The notes below the pieces were generated by a model that did not search any database, had not been told where the DNA came from, and saw nothing but the letters and a program-made list of their open reading frames with translations. Positions 28,143 through 36,287 of a stretch of DNA of 64,000 bases are shown here, one piece after another. Position numbers and translations under genes: made by a program. Source of the DNA: Rudaeicoccus suwonensis. Its GTDB lineage: Bacteria; Actinomycetota; Actinomycetes; Actinomycetales; Dermatophilaceae. The first letter of the stretch is position 1, and every line of letters begins with the position of its first letter. The stretch spans positions 248,001 to 312,000 of the forward strand of contig NZ_VIVQ01000001.1 in assembly GCF_007829035.1 (NCBI RefSeq), read 5' to 3'.

Positions 28143-28174
28143 GTCGGCTCCCGGTAGTGGTGTTCGTTGTCATT

Positions 28175-28206
28175 ATCGACATATGCGCATATTCGCATAT
28201 GTCGAT
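28175..28206. promoter_or_regulatory. 32-nt palindromic metal-repressor operator
   Basis: ATCGACATATGCG (28175-28187), 6-nt spacer, CGCATATGTCGAT (28194-28206). The arms are perfect 13-bp inverted repeats. The central GCGCATATTCGC keeps the ATATGC/GCATAT half-sites typical of SmtB/NmtR-type ArsR operators. The site lies between the divergent CDF exporter and arsR-type genes, so the repressor would control both. Confidence 0.82.
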
Positions 28207-28226
28207 TCACGACTATAGTCGAGCGC

Positions 28227-28565
28227 ATGCCAGAGCCCAAACCGTCCGCGGACGAGGATGTGCACTCCGGTGATCTGACCGATGGGCAGGTCGATGCGGC
28301 GGTGACGGCCTTCTCGCTGCTGGCGGATGCCACCCGGGTGCGGATTCTGTGGGCGTTGCGCGATGCGGATCTCGACGTCGCCTCGCTGGCCGAGGTCGCA
28401 GGATGCCGCCCGACGGTGGCCAGTCAGCATCTGGCGAAGCTCCGCCTTGCGGCGATGGTGACCGGAACTCGCGACGGACGACGAATTGTCTACAGCCTCA
28501 ACGGTTCTCACATGCGGACGCTGCTGACGGAGGCGTTGTTCCACGCCGACCATCAGGTGCGCTGA
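28227..28565 (+). CDS. ArsR/SmtB-type metal-sensing repressor
   Basis: A 112-residue winged-helix repressor. The ArsR HTH is FSLLADATRVRILWALRDAD, then LAEVAGCRPTVASQHLAKLR and wing GTRDGRRIVYSLNG. The C-terminal helix SHMRTLLTEALFHADHQ keeps the His-x(10)-HxxH spacing of the alpha-5 zinc site of SmtB/CzrA/NmtR, though the usual Asp two residues before the first His is Gly. No alpha-3 Cys pair (ArsR/CadC type) is present, so Zn or Co/Ni sensing is more likely than As or Cd. The ATG at 28227 is used because the longer frame would run through the operator. Confidence 0.88.
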   Translation: MPEPKPSADEDVHSGDLTDGQVDAAVTAFSLLADATRVRILWALRDADLDVASLAEVAGCRPTVASQHLAKLRLAAMVTGTRDGRRIVYSLNGSHMRTLLTEALFHADHQVR

Positions 28566-28619
28566 GGCGCAGCCGGCCACCCAGATGTGCTGAGGGCAGT
28601 CACCCTCGCGCAGGGGTCG

Positions 28620-28910
28620 TCAATCCGCGTCGCGGATCCGCTCGTGGTGGTGGATGACCTCGTCGATGACGAAGCGCAGGAATTTCTCGCTGAACTCCGG
28701 ATCGAGCCCGGATTCGGTTGCCAGTGCTCGCAATCGGGTGATCTGGCGCTCCTCACGGGCTGGATCCGCCGGCGGGAGGTCGTGCTCGGCTTTGTACTCG
28801 CCCACCGCCTGGGTGATGCGGAAGCGCTCGGCCAGGATGTGGATCAGCGCCGCATCGATGTTGTCGATCGAACGCCGAAAGGCCGCCAGTTGCGCGTCGG
28901 CGGTGGTCAT
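28620..28910 (-). CDS. Chorismate mutase, AroQ-delta type
   Basis: A 96-residue intracellular AroQ chorismate mutase (chorismate to prephenate, Phe/Tyr pathway). It has FRRSIDNIDAALIHILAERF with the first catalytic Arg, RITQAVGEYKAEHDLPPADP with Arg/Lys ligands, and REERQITRLRALA. The size and lack of signal peptide match the actinobacterial enzymes that work in complex with DAHP synthase. Its ATG overlaps the TGA of the upstream helicase gene (ATGA). Confidence 0.92.
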   Translation of the reverse strand: MTTADAQLAAFRRSIDNIDAALIHILAERFRITQAVGEYKAEHDLPPADPAREERQITRLRALATESGLDPEFSEKFLRFVIDEVIHHHERIRDAD

Positions 28911-31117
28911 GACCCGCTCACCCGCACCACGGTCATCCGGTGCGCAGCCCGGGTGAGCGCGACATACAGCACCCTTGCCCCGCCTGGGGATTCGGCGATG
29001 ATGGCATCAGGATCGACGATCACCGTCGCATCGTATTCGAGGCCCTTGGTCGACATCGGGTCGATGAGCAGCACGCGGCCACCGGCGAAGCTGTCCGCGA
29101 CGGTGGCCAGGGCCGCCATGTGACGGGCGGGGCTGACGATCGCGATCGATCCGTCGACCTGGTCGAGCAGGTCGCCCACCGCCGAGGTGACCACCGAGGG
29201 CAGGGCGTGCGCCGTGCTGTCGAGGTCGACCGGGTCGACCCCGGTCTCGCGCACCGCCTGCGGGATATCGGCATCGGGCACCGTCTGACGAATGAGCCGC
29301 GCCGCGTAGTCGAAGATCTCGCGTGCGTTGCGGTAGTTGGTGTCCATGTGGAAGGTCTGGCGCGGCTTGGTGCCGAAGGCCTCCTCGCGCGCGGCGGCCG
29401 CCTCGGTCTCGACCGGCCATGAACTCTGTGCCGCGTCGCCGACGACGGTCCAGGACGCATAACGGCCGCGGCGCCCCAGCATCCGCCACTGCATCGGTGA
29501 GAGGTCCTGGGCCTCGTCGACCAGAGTGTGCGAGTACTCCTCGGCCTTGCCGATCCGCCCGGTCAGCAGGCGTTCACGGTGGTCGAGCGGTGTGCGTTCG
29601 TATCCGACCTCCTGCACCGGCACGGCCCGGCCCGGCTGAAGCTCGCTGACCCCGAAGCTGTCGAGTTCCTCGATCTCGTAGAACCCACGCTCCTCACGCT
29701 GCGACTCCGGCACCAGCCCCAGCTTCGCGCTGAGGTCGTCGACAAGCGCGACGTCGGCGACGGACCAACTGCCGTCGGCCAGTGCGACCTGCATCGACTC
29801 ACGCAGCAGGTGCGCGTCCGTACGGCTCAGGATTCCGTCGGTGTACCGGTGCACGCGGCCTTCGTCGGTCAGCCAGAGCAGCACCTCGCGGGGATCCAGT
29901 GGTGGCCACCAGGCGCGCACGAACGCCTCGACCTCGAGGTGATCGGTGAACCGGTCGACGAAGTCGGACTTCTCGTCGGTGCGCACCTGTGCCCATGCCG
30001 CATCGGCAAGCGCCTGCACGACGGCATCTCCGGCGGAGTTGTGCTGGTGGCGTTGCAGGACCTGGCGCCGGATGCGCCGTAGCTCGCCTGCATCGATGCG
30101 GATCGGATGTCCTGCGACCATCGCGCGGAACTGGTCGGGAGCCTCCGGTGCCAGGTCGCGGGCGGCGCGCGCGAGCACCTGGCGGATCCGTGGCGACCCC
30201 TTGATCGCGGCAGCGGCGGGGGAGTCGAGACGGGTGGCCGTCATACCGTCGACGACATCGCCGAGAGAGCGCAACGTCACGCTGTCCTCACCGAGTGAGG
30301 GCAGCACGCGTTCGATGTACGCGGTGTATGCCGCAGACGGTCCCACCACGAGGATCCCGCCGGACTCGTAGCGTCGTCGGTCGGAGTACAGCAGGTATGC
30401 CGCACGGTGCAGTGCCACGACGGTCTTGCCGGTGCCGGGCCCGCCGGTGATCTCGGTGACCCCACGGCTCGAGGCACGGATCGCCTCGTCCTGGTGCCGC
30501 TGGATGGTGGCGACGATGTCGCGCATCTGCGCGCCACGGGTCCGGGTGAGAGCCGCCATGAGGGCTCCGTCACCGACCACCACCATGCCATCGGGAGCTT
30601 CGGGCACCATCAGGTCGTCCTCGACACCGAGCACGACCGCGTCGCGGCACCGCAGCACCCGACGACGGATCACGCCCTGGGGCTGGACCGGTGTCGCCCG
30701 GTAGAACGCGGATGCGGCGGGCGCTCGCCAGTCGATGACCAGCGGCTCGTAGTCGTCGTCGCGCACGCCGATGCGCCCGATGTATCGCACATCGACGTCG
30801 GCGCCGTCCGGGCCGGGTTGGTCGAGATCCAGGCGCCCGAAGACGAGGCCTTCGTATTGAGTCTCCAGGGCCTGCCGCCGGCGACCGGCGTTGAAGACCA
30901 GCGCGTCGCGTTCGAACAGCCCGGTGATCTCTTCCTCGCGAGCCTCCCCGGTGCGGTCGGTGCGCCCCCGGGCGAGACCCTCGGCCTCGACGAGAGAAGC
31001 CCGTTCACCGGCCTTGACGAGCTCGGCATACACGCGGTCGACATACCGCTGCTCATGGGCGAGTTCAGCGGTGACCTCCGGCGATGGTGCGGTCGGACGA
31101 TCACTGGCGACGCTCAC
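28907..31117 (-). CDS. HelR/HelD-like superfamily I ATPase (RNA polymerase recycling)
   Basis: About 736 residues. UvrD-like motor with Walker A GGPGTGKT at about 225-232, Walker B/motif II VDEAQDLSPMQWRML, motif III-like WTVVGDAAQSSWPVE, and motifs IV-VI (TNYRNAREIFDYAARLIRQ, STKGLEYDATVIVD, VLYVALTRAAHRMTVV). The N-terminal coiled arm (ELAHEQRYVDRVYAELVKAG) and the insertion between motor halves are the HelD/HelR layout. Such proteins free stalled RNA polymerase and, in actinomycetes, can displace rifamycins. The start is GTG 31117 with GGGGGA upstream. No rifamycin-associated-element palindrome is visible upstream. Confidence 0.87.
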   Translation of the reverse strand: MSVASDRPTAPSPEVTAELAHEQRYVDRVYAELVKAGERASLVEAEGLARGRTDRTGEAREEEITGLFERDALVFNAGRRRQALETQYEGLVFGRLDLDQPGPDGADVDVRYIGRIGVRDDDYEPLVIDWRAPAASAFYRATPVQPQGVIRRRVLRCRDAVVLGVEDDLMVPEAPDGMVVVGDGALMAALTRTRGAQMRDIVATIQRHQDEAIRASSRGVTEITGGPGTGKTVVALHRAAYLLYSDRRRYESGGILVVGPSAAYTAYIERVLPSLGEDSVTLRSLGDVVDGMTATRLDSPAAAAIKGSPRIRQVLARAARDLAPEAPDQFRAMVAGHPIRIDAGELRRIRRQVLQRHQHNSAGDAVVQALADAAWAQVRTDEKSDFVDRFTDHLEVEAFVRAWWPPLDPREVLLWLTDEGRVHRYTDGILSRTDAHLLRESMQVALADGSWSVADVALVDDLSAKLGLVPESQREERGFYEIEELDSFGVSELQPGRAVPVQEVGYERTPLDHRERLLTGRIGKAEEYSHTLVDEAQDLSPMQWRMLGRRGRYASWTVVGDAAQSSWPVETEAAAAREEAFGTKPRQTFHMDTNYRNAREIFDYAARLIRQTVPDADIPQAVRETGVDPVDLDSTAHALPSVVTSAVGDLLDQVDGSIAIVSPARHMAALATVADSFAGGRVLLIDPMSTKGLEYDATVIVDPDAIIAESPGGARVLYVALTRAAHRMTVVRVSGS

Positions 31118-31220
31118 ATATCCCCCAAGGCGATTCGGGTGCTTTCGTCCCACGCGGCCCGGGGCGAACAATGAAGTCTAGACCTCGCGGAAGGCCGCCA
31201 TCCGGGGGTTCGCGATCTGG

Positions 31221-32267
31221 TCAGATCAGGCCGTTCTTGGCGGCGAGCACCCCGGCTTGAAACCGGGTGCTGGCATTGAGGCGGTCCATGACGGTGCGCA
31301 CCCGACGCTCGACGGTGCGCGGTGACACTCCGACCTGCCGCGCGATCGCCAGATCGGAGATCCCACCGGCCATCAAGCGCACGATCTGCCGGTCGCGTGG
31401 TTCAAGCAGTTCGGACCCGGTGTCCGGCTCGAGGTCGGCGCGCCACGGCATACCCAACCGCCAGGTGAACTCCAGACAGCGCAGCACCCAGTCGCTGCCC
31501 GATTTCGGGTTCAGCAGGATGCCGACCGGAGACCCGTCGCGATCTTCCAGGTCCAGCAGCGCCATGCCCTGATCATTGACCGCGCCTGAGAATGGCAGGC
31601 CCTTGGTGAGGCGGATTTCGTCCCCGGCCTCCTGCCTGTTGCGCATCACCTGATCCATGCGTTCGCCGGTCAGAAAAGCCGGATCGACGTTGAGCCTGGT
31701 GTGCAGCAGTTCGCCGCGACTGTTGAAGAACGGCGTGGCCGAACGTTCGGCCGGCGCATCGCGCAGATACCTGCTGAGCGGAGAATCGGTGCGATTGCTG
31801 ATCGCCCAGCGCTCCGCGGTCGCAACGATCTGCTGCAACGCCTGGGCGCTCTCCTCGATCGACACCAGCGGCGCAATCTTGAGCTCCTGCCCGGTGCTGG
31901 CGTCCGACCTGGCGCGCAGATAGATGTGTGTCATCAGCTGAGAGGTCGAACGCATCAGCCGCGCCCGCTGCTCCAGCTGGGCGGCATACGCGGGGAGCGC
32001 GACATCGGGGGAGACGACGTGCCAGTTCTCGGCATCGATCTGCCGGATCAGGCCCCGCGCCTTGAGCTCGGGCAGGTAGGCGTCGAGTTCGCTTTGGCTG
32101 AACCCCTGAGAGAGCAGGGTTCCCACGGTGACCTTCGGCGACTGCAGCATCGCCAGATAGATCGGCGCGACATCGTCGTCCGACGGATCGACGGGTGCGG
32201 ATGTGGTGCGTGAGACGGTCGTGCGCTTGGGCACAGCAGCCTCCGGTTGATGGCGGGTTGTCGCCAA
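31221..32267 (-). CDS. TrmB-like/LuxR-type HTH regulator
   Basis: A 348-residue regulator with the same layout as the gene at 22478-23425. An N-terminal winged-helix-like part (YLAMLQSPKVTVGTLLSQGF, SELDAYLPELKARGLIRQID) is followed by a linker helix with LEQRARLMRSTSQLMTHIYL, a sensor-like middle (GLPFSGAVNDQGMALLDLED), and a C-terminal LuxR HTH (LEPRDRQIVRLMAGGISDLA, ARQVGVSPRTVERRVRTVMD). Divergent from purD over 274 nt. No cognate gene is evident; secondary-metabolism-type regulators of this build are common in actinobacteria. Confidence 0.84.
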   Translation of the reverse strand: MATTRHQPEAAVPKRTTVSRTTSAPVDPSDDDVAPIYLAMLQSPKVTVGTLLSQGFSQSELDAYLPELKARGLIRQIDAENWHVVSPDVALPAYAAQLEQRARLMRSTSQLMTHIYLRARSDASTGQELKIAPLVSIEESAQALQQIVATAERWAISNRTDSPLSRYLRDAPAERSATPFFNSRGELLHTRLNVDPAFLTGERMDQVMRNRQEAGDEIRLTKGLPFSGAVNDQGMALLDLEDRDGSPVGILLNPKSGSDWVLRCLEFTWRLGMPWRADLEPDTGSELLEPRDRQIVRLMAGGISDLAIARQVGVSPRTVERRVRTVMDRLNASTRFQAGVLAAKNGLI

Positions 32268-32320
32268 TGACGATAGTCCGACAGATTCGGATTAACAACG
32301 ACGCGCGGCTCGTGCCATAG

Positions 32321-32440
32321 TTGACGCATCAACCTTAGGGTTGTGCGAGCGTGGCAGAGTCGCCGAGTCCCCCCTCCGGCTGACCACCATGCTTGCGGTG
32401 GGTCCCTCCCGAGAGACCTCCCCCCTGACTTTCGGGAGGG
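32321..32440 (+). promoter_or_regulatory. Structured leader between the LuxR-type gene and purD
   Basis: In order: TTGACG (32321-32326, -35-like); CAACC-TTAG-GGTTG inverted repeat (32330-32343); a CCACC/GGTGG hairpin near 32384-32401; and CCCTCCCGA (32404-32412) pairing with TCGGGAGGG (32432-32440) over a 19-nt loop, followed by a pyrimidine run with nine C. This could be an attenuator or structured 5' UTR of purD, or a terminator of a short transcript. It does not match a riboswitch class I recognise. Confidence 0.4.
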
Positions 32441-32541
32441 GCTCACCTTCTTCCCCCCCCTTCAGGCCGCGCATCGTATGACGCTGTCTTTACGCGGACG
32501 GGATCTGTGCGCAGAGCCGGCGTTGCGTAGGCTGAGCCGCT

Positions 32542-33813
32542 GTGAAGGCACTCGTGATCGGCTCCGGAGCCCGTGAGCACGCCCTTGTCCGTGGCCTGTT
32601 GGCAGATCCGGAGGTCGCGTCGGTCGACGCCGCTCCGGGCAACCCCGGGATCGCGGCCATCGCCCCCGTTCATCCGTTGCCCGGCCTCAGCGACGGTCCG
32701 GCGATCGCCGCGCTCGCCGCTGAGATCGGTGCCGACCTCGTGGTGATCGGACCGGAAGCGCCGCTGGTGGCAGGGGTCGCCGACACACTGCGCGACGCGG
32801 GCTTCGCGGTGTTCGGGCCGTCCGGAGCTGCTGCCGCACTCGAAGGCAGCAAGGCTTTCGCCAAAGAGGTCATGGCGGCGGCCGACGTTCCGACCGCACG
32901 CTGCTACGTGTGCACCTCGGGCGACGAGGCACGAGCGGCGATGGAGGCGACCGGTGCGCCATACGTCGTCAAGGACGACGGACTCGCGGCCGGAAAGGGC
33001 GTCGTGGTCACCGATTCGCTGGAAGCTGGCCTCGCGCATGCGCAGGCGTGTTTCGACGCCGGTGGGCGGGTGGTGATCGAGGAGTTCCTGGAGGGTCCTG
33101 AGGTCTCGGTCTTCTGCATCACCGACGGTGAGACGGTGATGCCGCTCGAGCCGGCGCAAGATTTCAAGCGACTCGGGGACAACGACGAAGGGCCGAATAC
33201 CGGTGGTATGGGCGCATATTCGCCGCTCACCTGGATTCCTGACGACCTCGTCGACGACGTCATGACGCGCATCGCCCAGCCGACCGTCGACGAGATGCGT
33301 CGTCGCGGCACGCCGTTCGTCGGCGTGCTGTATGTCGGGCTGGCGCTCACCGCGGCGGGCCCGCGAGTGATCGAGTTCAACGCCCGTTTCGGTGACCCTG
33401 AGACTCAGGTGGTGCTCGCCCGGCTGCGCACCCCGCTCGGTCGGCTGCTGACGGCAGCTGCCGACGGGAGCCTGGACGAGCAACCACCGCTCGTATGGCG
33501 TGACGACAGCGCCGTCACGGTGGTCGTCGCGAGTGCTGGCTATCCGGCCGCACCGCGCACCGGCGACCCGATCACCGGACTGTCGGAGGAGTCGGCCGAG
33601 GCATACGTCCTGCACGCCGGCACCGCTTTGAATGCCGATGGAGAACTGGTGTCTGCCGGAGGCCGGGTGCTGTCAGTCGTCGGTCTGGGTGACTCCGTCG
33701 ACGAGGCGCGCAAGGCGGCATACGAGCGCGTCGCTCAGGTGAAACTGACCGGTTCACAACACCGCAGCGACATCGCCGCGGCCGTCGCGCCTGCTGCGTC
33801 TGCTGCTGACTGA
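32542..33813 (+). CDS. purD: Phosphoribosylamine-glycine ligase
   Basis: ATP-grasp enzyme making GAR from phosphoribosylamine and glycine in purine synthesis; 423 residues, full length. N-terminal [12 protein letters not shown] (PRA-binding domain), ATP-grasp core [37 protein letters not shown], the PurD signature [19 protein letters not shown], and [17 protein letters not shown]. It starts at GTG 32542. purC follows 99 nt later, likely the same transcript. An unusual structured leader precedes it. Confidence 0.97.
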   Translation: MKALVIGSGAREHALVRGLLADPEVASVDAAPGNPGIAAIAPVHPLPGLSDGPAIAALAAEIGADLVVIGPEAPLVAGVADTLRDAGFAVFGPSGAAAALEGSKAFAKEVMAAADVPTARCYVCTSGDEARAAMEATGAPYVVKDDGLAAGKGVVVTDSLEAGLAHAQACFDAGGRVVIEEFLEGPEVSVFCITDGETVMPLEPAQDFKRLGDNDEGPNTGGMGAYSPLTWIPDDLVDDVMTRIAQPTVDEMRRRGTPFVGVLYVGLALTAAGPRVIEFNARFGDPETQVVLARLRTPLGRLLTAAADGSLDEQPPLVWRDDSAVTVVVASAGYPAAPRTGDPITGLSEESAEAYVLHAGTALNADGELVSAGGRVLSVVGLGDSVDEARKAAYERVAQVKLTGSQHRSDIAAAVAPAASAAD

Positions 33814-33912
33814 ACCTCACCCTCACCTCGCACCGACGTCCACTGGCCCGCGAGTTGAGCGCAAATCTCACCCGTTGGCGCGAGGCCGGACGATCGCTGG
33901 AACACTGGTGCC

Positions 33913-34803
33913 ATGACCGCTCCGCTCGACCTGCCCGGTTATGCCCACATCTACTCCGGCAAGGTGCGTGATCTGTACGCCCCGCTCGACGGCGCGGGAG
34001 CACCGCGCGACGACCAGGTGCTGCTCGTCGCGTCCGATCGCATCTCTGCTTACGACTTCATCCTGAGTTCGCAGATCCCCGACAAGGGCAAAGTGCTGAC
34101 GCAACTGTCGCTGTGGTGGTTCGAGCAGTTGGCCCCGCTGGTGCCCAATCACGTGGTCTCGACCGATGTGCCGGCAGCCGTCGAAGGACGCGCAGTGCTG
34201 GTGGAACGTCTCGACATGGTGCCTGTGGAGTGCGTCGCGCGCGCCTATCTCACCGGGGGTGGCCTCACCGAGTATCAGACCGACGGAACCGTCTCCGGCG
34301 TCGCGCTGCCGGACGGGCTCGTCGACGCGTCCCGTCTGGACGAACCGATCTTCACGCCGTCGACCAAGGCGCCCGTGGGCGAGCACGACCAGCCGATGCC
34401 GTATGCCGATGTCGTCGCCACGGTCGGCGAGGAACGCGCCGCCCAGATCCGCGATCTCACTGTGCGAATCCTGAGCAAGGCCAACGAGATCGCAGCTCCT
34501 CGCGGCATCCTGATCGCTGACACGAAGGTCGAGTTCGGATACCGCGACTCCGGTGAGTTGGTGCTTGCCGACGAGGTGCTCACCCCCGACTCGTCGCGCT
34601 TCTGGCAGGCGGCCGCATGGGCGCCGGGAACCCGACAGGCGTCATACGACAAGCAGTTCGTGCGTGACTGGCTGACGTCGCCGGAGTCCGGCTGGGACCG
34701 CGAGTCGGGTCAGGAGCCGCCGGAGTTGCCGGACTCGGTCGTCGAGCAGACCCGTGCGAAGTATGTCGAGGCCTACGAGTCGATCACCGGTCGTTCCTTC
34801 TGA
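33913..34803 (+). CDS. purC: SAICAR synthetase
   Basis: Phosphoribosylaminoimidazole-succinocarboxamide synthase, 296 residues, which joins aspartate to CAIR. IYSGKVRDLY is the nucleotide-binding Gly loop, LLVASDRISAYDFIL and VPVECVARAYLTGGGLTEY are PurC signatures, and LIADTKVEFGY and LADEVLTPDSSRFW are the C-terminal signatures. It follows purD on the same strand. In relatives the next purine genes often follow closely; here a GntR gene and a sugar operon intervene before purL. Confidence 0.97.
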   Translation: MTAPLDLPGYAHIYSGKVRDLYAPLDGAGAPRDDQVLLVASDRISAYDFILSSQIPDKGKVLTQLSLWWFEQLAPLVPNHVVSTDVPAAVEGRAVLVERLDMVPVECVARAYLTGGGLTEYQTDGTVSGVALPDGLVDASRLDEPIFTPSTKAPVGEHDQPMPYADVVATVGEERAAQIRDLTVRILSKANEIAAPRGILIADTKVEFGYRDSGELVLADEVLTPDSSRFWQAAAWAPGTRQASYDKQFVRDWLTSPESGWDRESGQEPPELPDSVVEQTRAKYVEAYESITGRSF

Positions 34804-34974
34804 CTCCTGGGCAGTCCGGCCTCCTGATGCTTTGTCTGTGATGCCTGGTCAACCGACGACGGCCGTTTCGACGCGTCCTCGCCTGCTTATGAGGCACCAT
34901 GGCGCCCACCCCACGACAGATCCCGCAGAATGGGCTCGGTAGATACGAGCGTCCTCGGGAGAGGCAGAGACACC

Positions 34975-35682
34975 ATGGCGCGCAAGACGCTGCACCGGCA
35001 CGAGGCCGTTGAACGGCACATCCGGTCCAGGGTGGCGAGCCTTTCGGCGGGCGATCCCATCGAGTCCGATGCTGAACTCGCCGAGTTGTTTCAGATCAGC
35101 CGGATGACTGTTCGGCAGGCAACGCAGCGACTTGTTGCGGAGGGCGTGATCTACCGGATCAACGGAGTCGGGACCTTCGTCGGCGCGCCGCAGGTGCACC
35201 GCCACCAGAGCAATTTGCGTTCCTTTGCTGACGAGATGGCGTTGCGCGGTTTGGCAGCGACATCTCAGCTGCTGTCTCGCGAGACCAGGCAGGCGTCCAA
35301 GGGGGAGTCCGCGATGCTGCGGCTGTCGCCGCGGTCCAAGGTGCTGCACCTTCGGTTCCTCGGCTTCGCCGATCAACAGCCCATGGTGATCGAAAGCTTC
35401 GTGCTGCCAATGCGTTTCGCTTCGTTGCTCGACACGACTCCGAGCAGCGCTTCGCTGCGGGAGCAACTCATCGAGCACGGGATGACGGCCCGCAGTGTCG
35501 TCGGCACACACTCCGCCGAGGTCGCGACACCGGAGGAAGCGCAGCTGCTGCAGCTTCCGTTGGGCGCGGCGCTGTTTGTCGCGCGCCACGTGAGCCGGAC
35601 CGAGGATGATCAGCCGGTCGAGATCACTGAATCTCGTTATGCCGGAAGCCGGTTCACCGTTCACGTCGAGTCGGACGCTTAG
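34975..35682 (+). CDS. GntR-family (HutC/UTRA) transcriptional regulator
   Basis: A 235-residue regulator. The GntR winged helix is at about 8-75 (VERHIRSRVASLSAGDPIES, LAELFQISRMTVRQATQRLV) and the UTRA effector domain at about 90-230 (RSFADEMALRGLAATSQLL, KVLHLRFLGFADQQPMVIES, EITESRYAGSRFTVHV). HutC-type UTRA domains bind sugars, sugar phosphates or similar small ligands. GGGAGAGG lies upstream of the ATG at 34975. It is the likely local regulator of the fructosidase-ABC operon 600 nt downstream (inference). Confidence 0.88.
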   Translation: MARKTLHRHEAVERHIRSRVASLSAGDPIESDAELAELFQISRMTVRQATQRLVAEGVIYRINGVGTFVGAPQVHRHQSNLRSFADEMALRGLAATSQLLSRETRQASKGESAMLRLSPRSKVLHLRFLGFADQQPMVIESFVLPMRFASLLDTTPSSASLREQLIEHGMTARSVVGTHSAEVATPEEAQLLQLPLGAALFVARHVSRTEDDQPVEITESRYAGSRFTVHVESDA

Positions 35683-36280
35683 CCACGATCGGGCGCGTTC
35701 CGCGCACATCGATGAGTGACGCGGGGTGTCGCCACGGTTGCTGGTGTTGCTCTGCCATCCGCTGATCACGTCGTCGTCTGTATCGCGGCCCTGCCGATCG
35801 CGTTCGCCTGTCCGTCAAATCTCGACTGAGTGTCGGCATACCAGCCGACGAACACCACCACCCACGATCAGATTCGACGCCCTTCTGCAGTGCCGCGATC
35901 CGTCGCCCAGCGGGCAGCTTTCTGGTGATCCTCTGCCTGGAATTGGCCACCACTATAGACAGGTAGAAGGATCGACGACGTCGTGCCCTCACGGAACTGT
36001 CGTCGGCGTGATCGACGCTTGATGAACGGGATATGAGCCCGCCATGACTGAACCTAACACGATTTAAGTCCAGAATACCAGGTTTTGCCAATCCGCTTGA
36101 CGATGGCGGGAAAGCTCGCCTACATTCCTCGCGTATCTAGATGGGTGAGTTGCATCACAAACGCGATGGCGTCGTGACGTTGCCAAGAGATGCAGATCCT
36201 CACCCACCAACCAGAGGAGACCCGATCGTGCTCATGCACAGCTATGCCGCAGCAGGGCTGCGAACGGAGATCTCTGCGCC
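35683..36280. other. 598-nt non-coding stretch before the sugar operon
   Basis: No convincing gene; open frames here lack family features. It contains the last octamer copy before the motif-free zone (35834), an AT-richer part from about 36040, a sigma-70-like promoter at 36097-36126 and a short leader frame at 36228-36287. No clear UTRA-type operator palindrome was found. Confidence 0.6.
36097..36126 (+). promoter_or_regulatory. Sigma-70-like promoter of the sugar operon
   Basis: TTGACG (36097-36102), 18-nt spacer, TACATT (36121-36126). Both hexamers are close to consensus in otherwise GC-rich DNA and point toward the fructosidase gene, giving a leader of about 150 nt. Confidence 0.6.
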
Positions 36281-36287
36281 ATGTTGA
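36228..36287 (+). CDS. Possible 19-residue leader peptide coupled to the fructosidase gene
   Basis: A strong AGAGGAGA (36213-36220) sits 7 nt before a GTG that opens a 19-codon frame (VLMHSYAAAGLRTEISAPC). Its TGA (36285-36287) overlaps the first codons of the enzyme gene (ATG at 36281). The enzyme's own ribosome site is weaker (GGAG, 11-nt spacing). This looks like translational coupling, but it could be an unused frame. Confidence 0.35.
   Translation: MLMHSYAAAGLRTEISAPC

Noticed and set aside
31118-31220. Rifamycin-associated element upstream of the HelR-like gene
   Set aside because: No GC-rich palindrome of that type is present; only a weak TAGACT -10-like hexamer.
32380-32440. tRNA or known riboswitch in the purD leader
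   Set aside because: Hairpins are present but no cloverleaf, T-loop or conserved riboswitch core was found.
35654-36091. 145-codon minus-strand frame in the gap before the sugar operon
   Set aside because: Compositionally odd, no ribosome site, no recognisable fold; overlaps the end of the GntR gene antisense.
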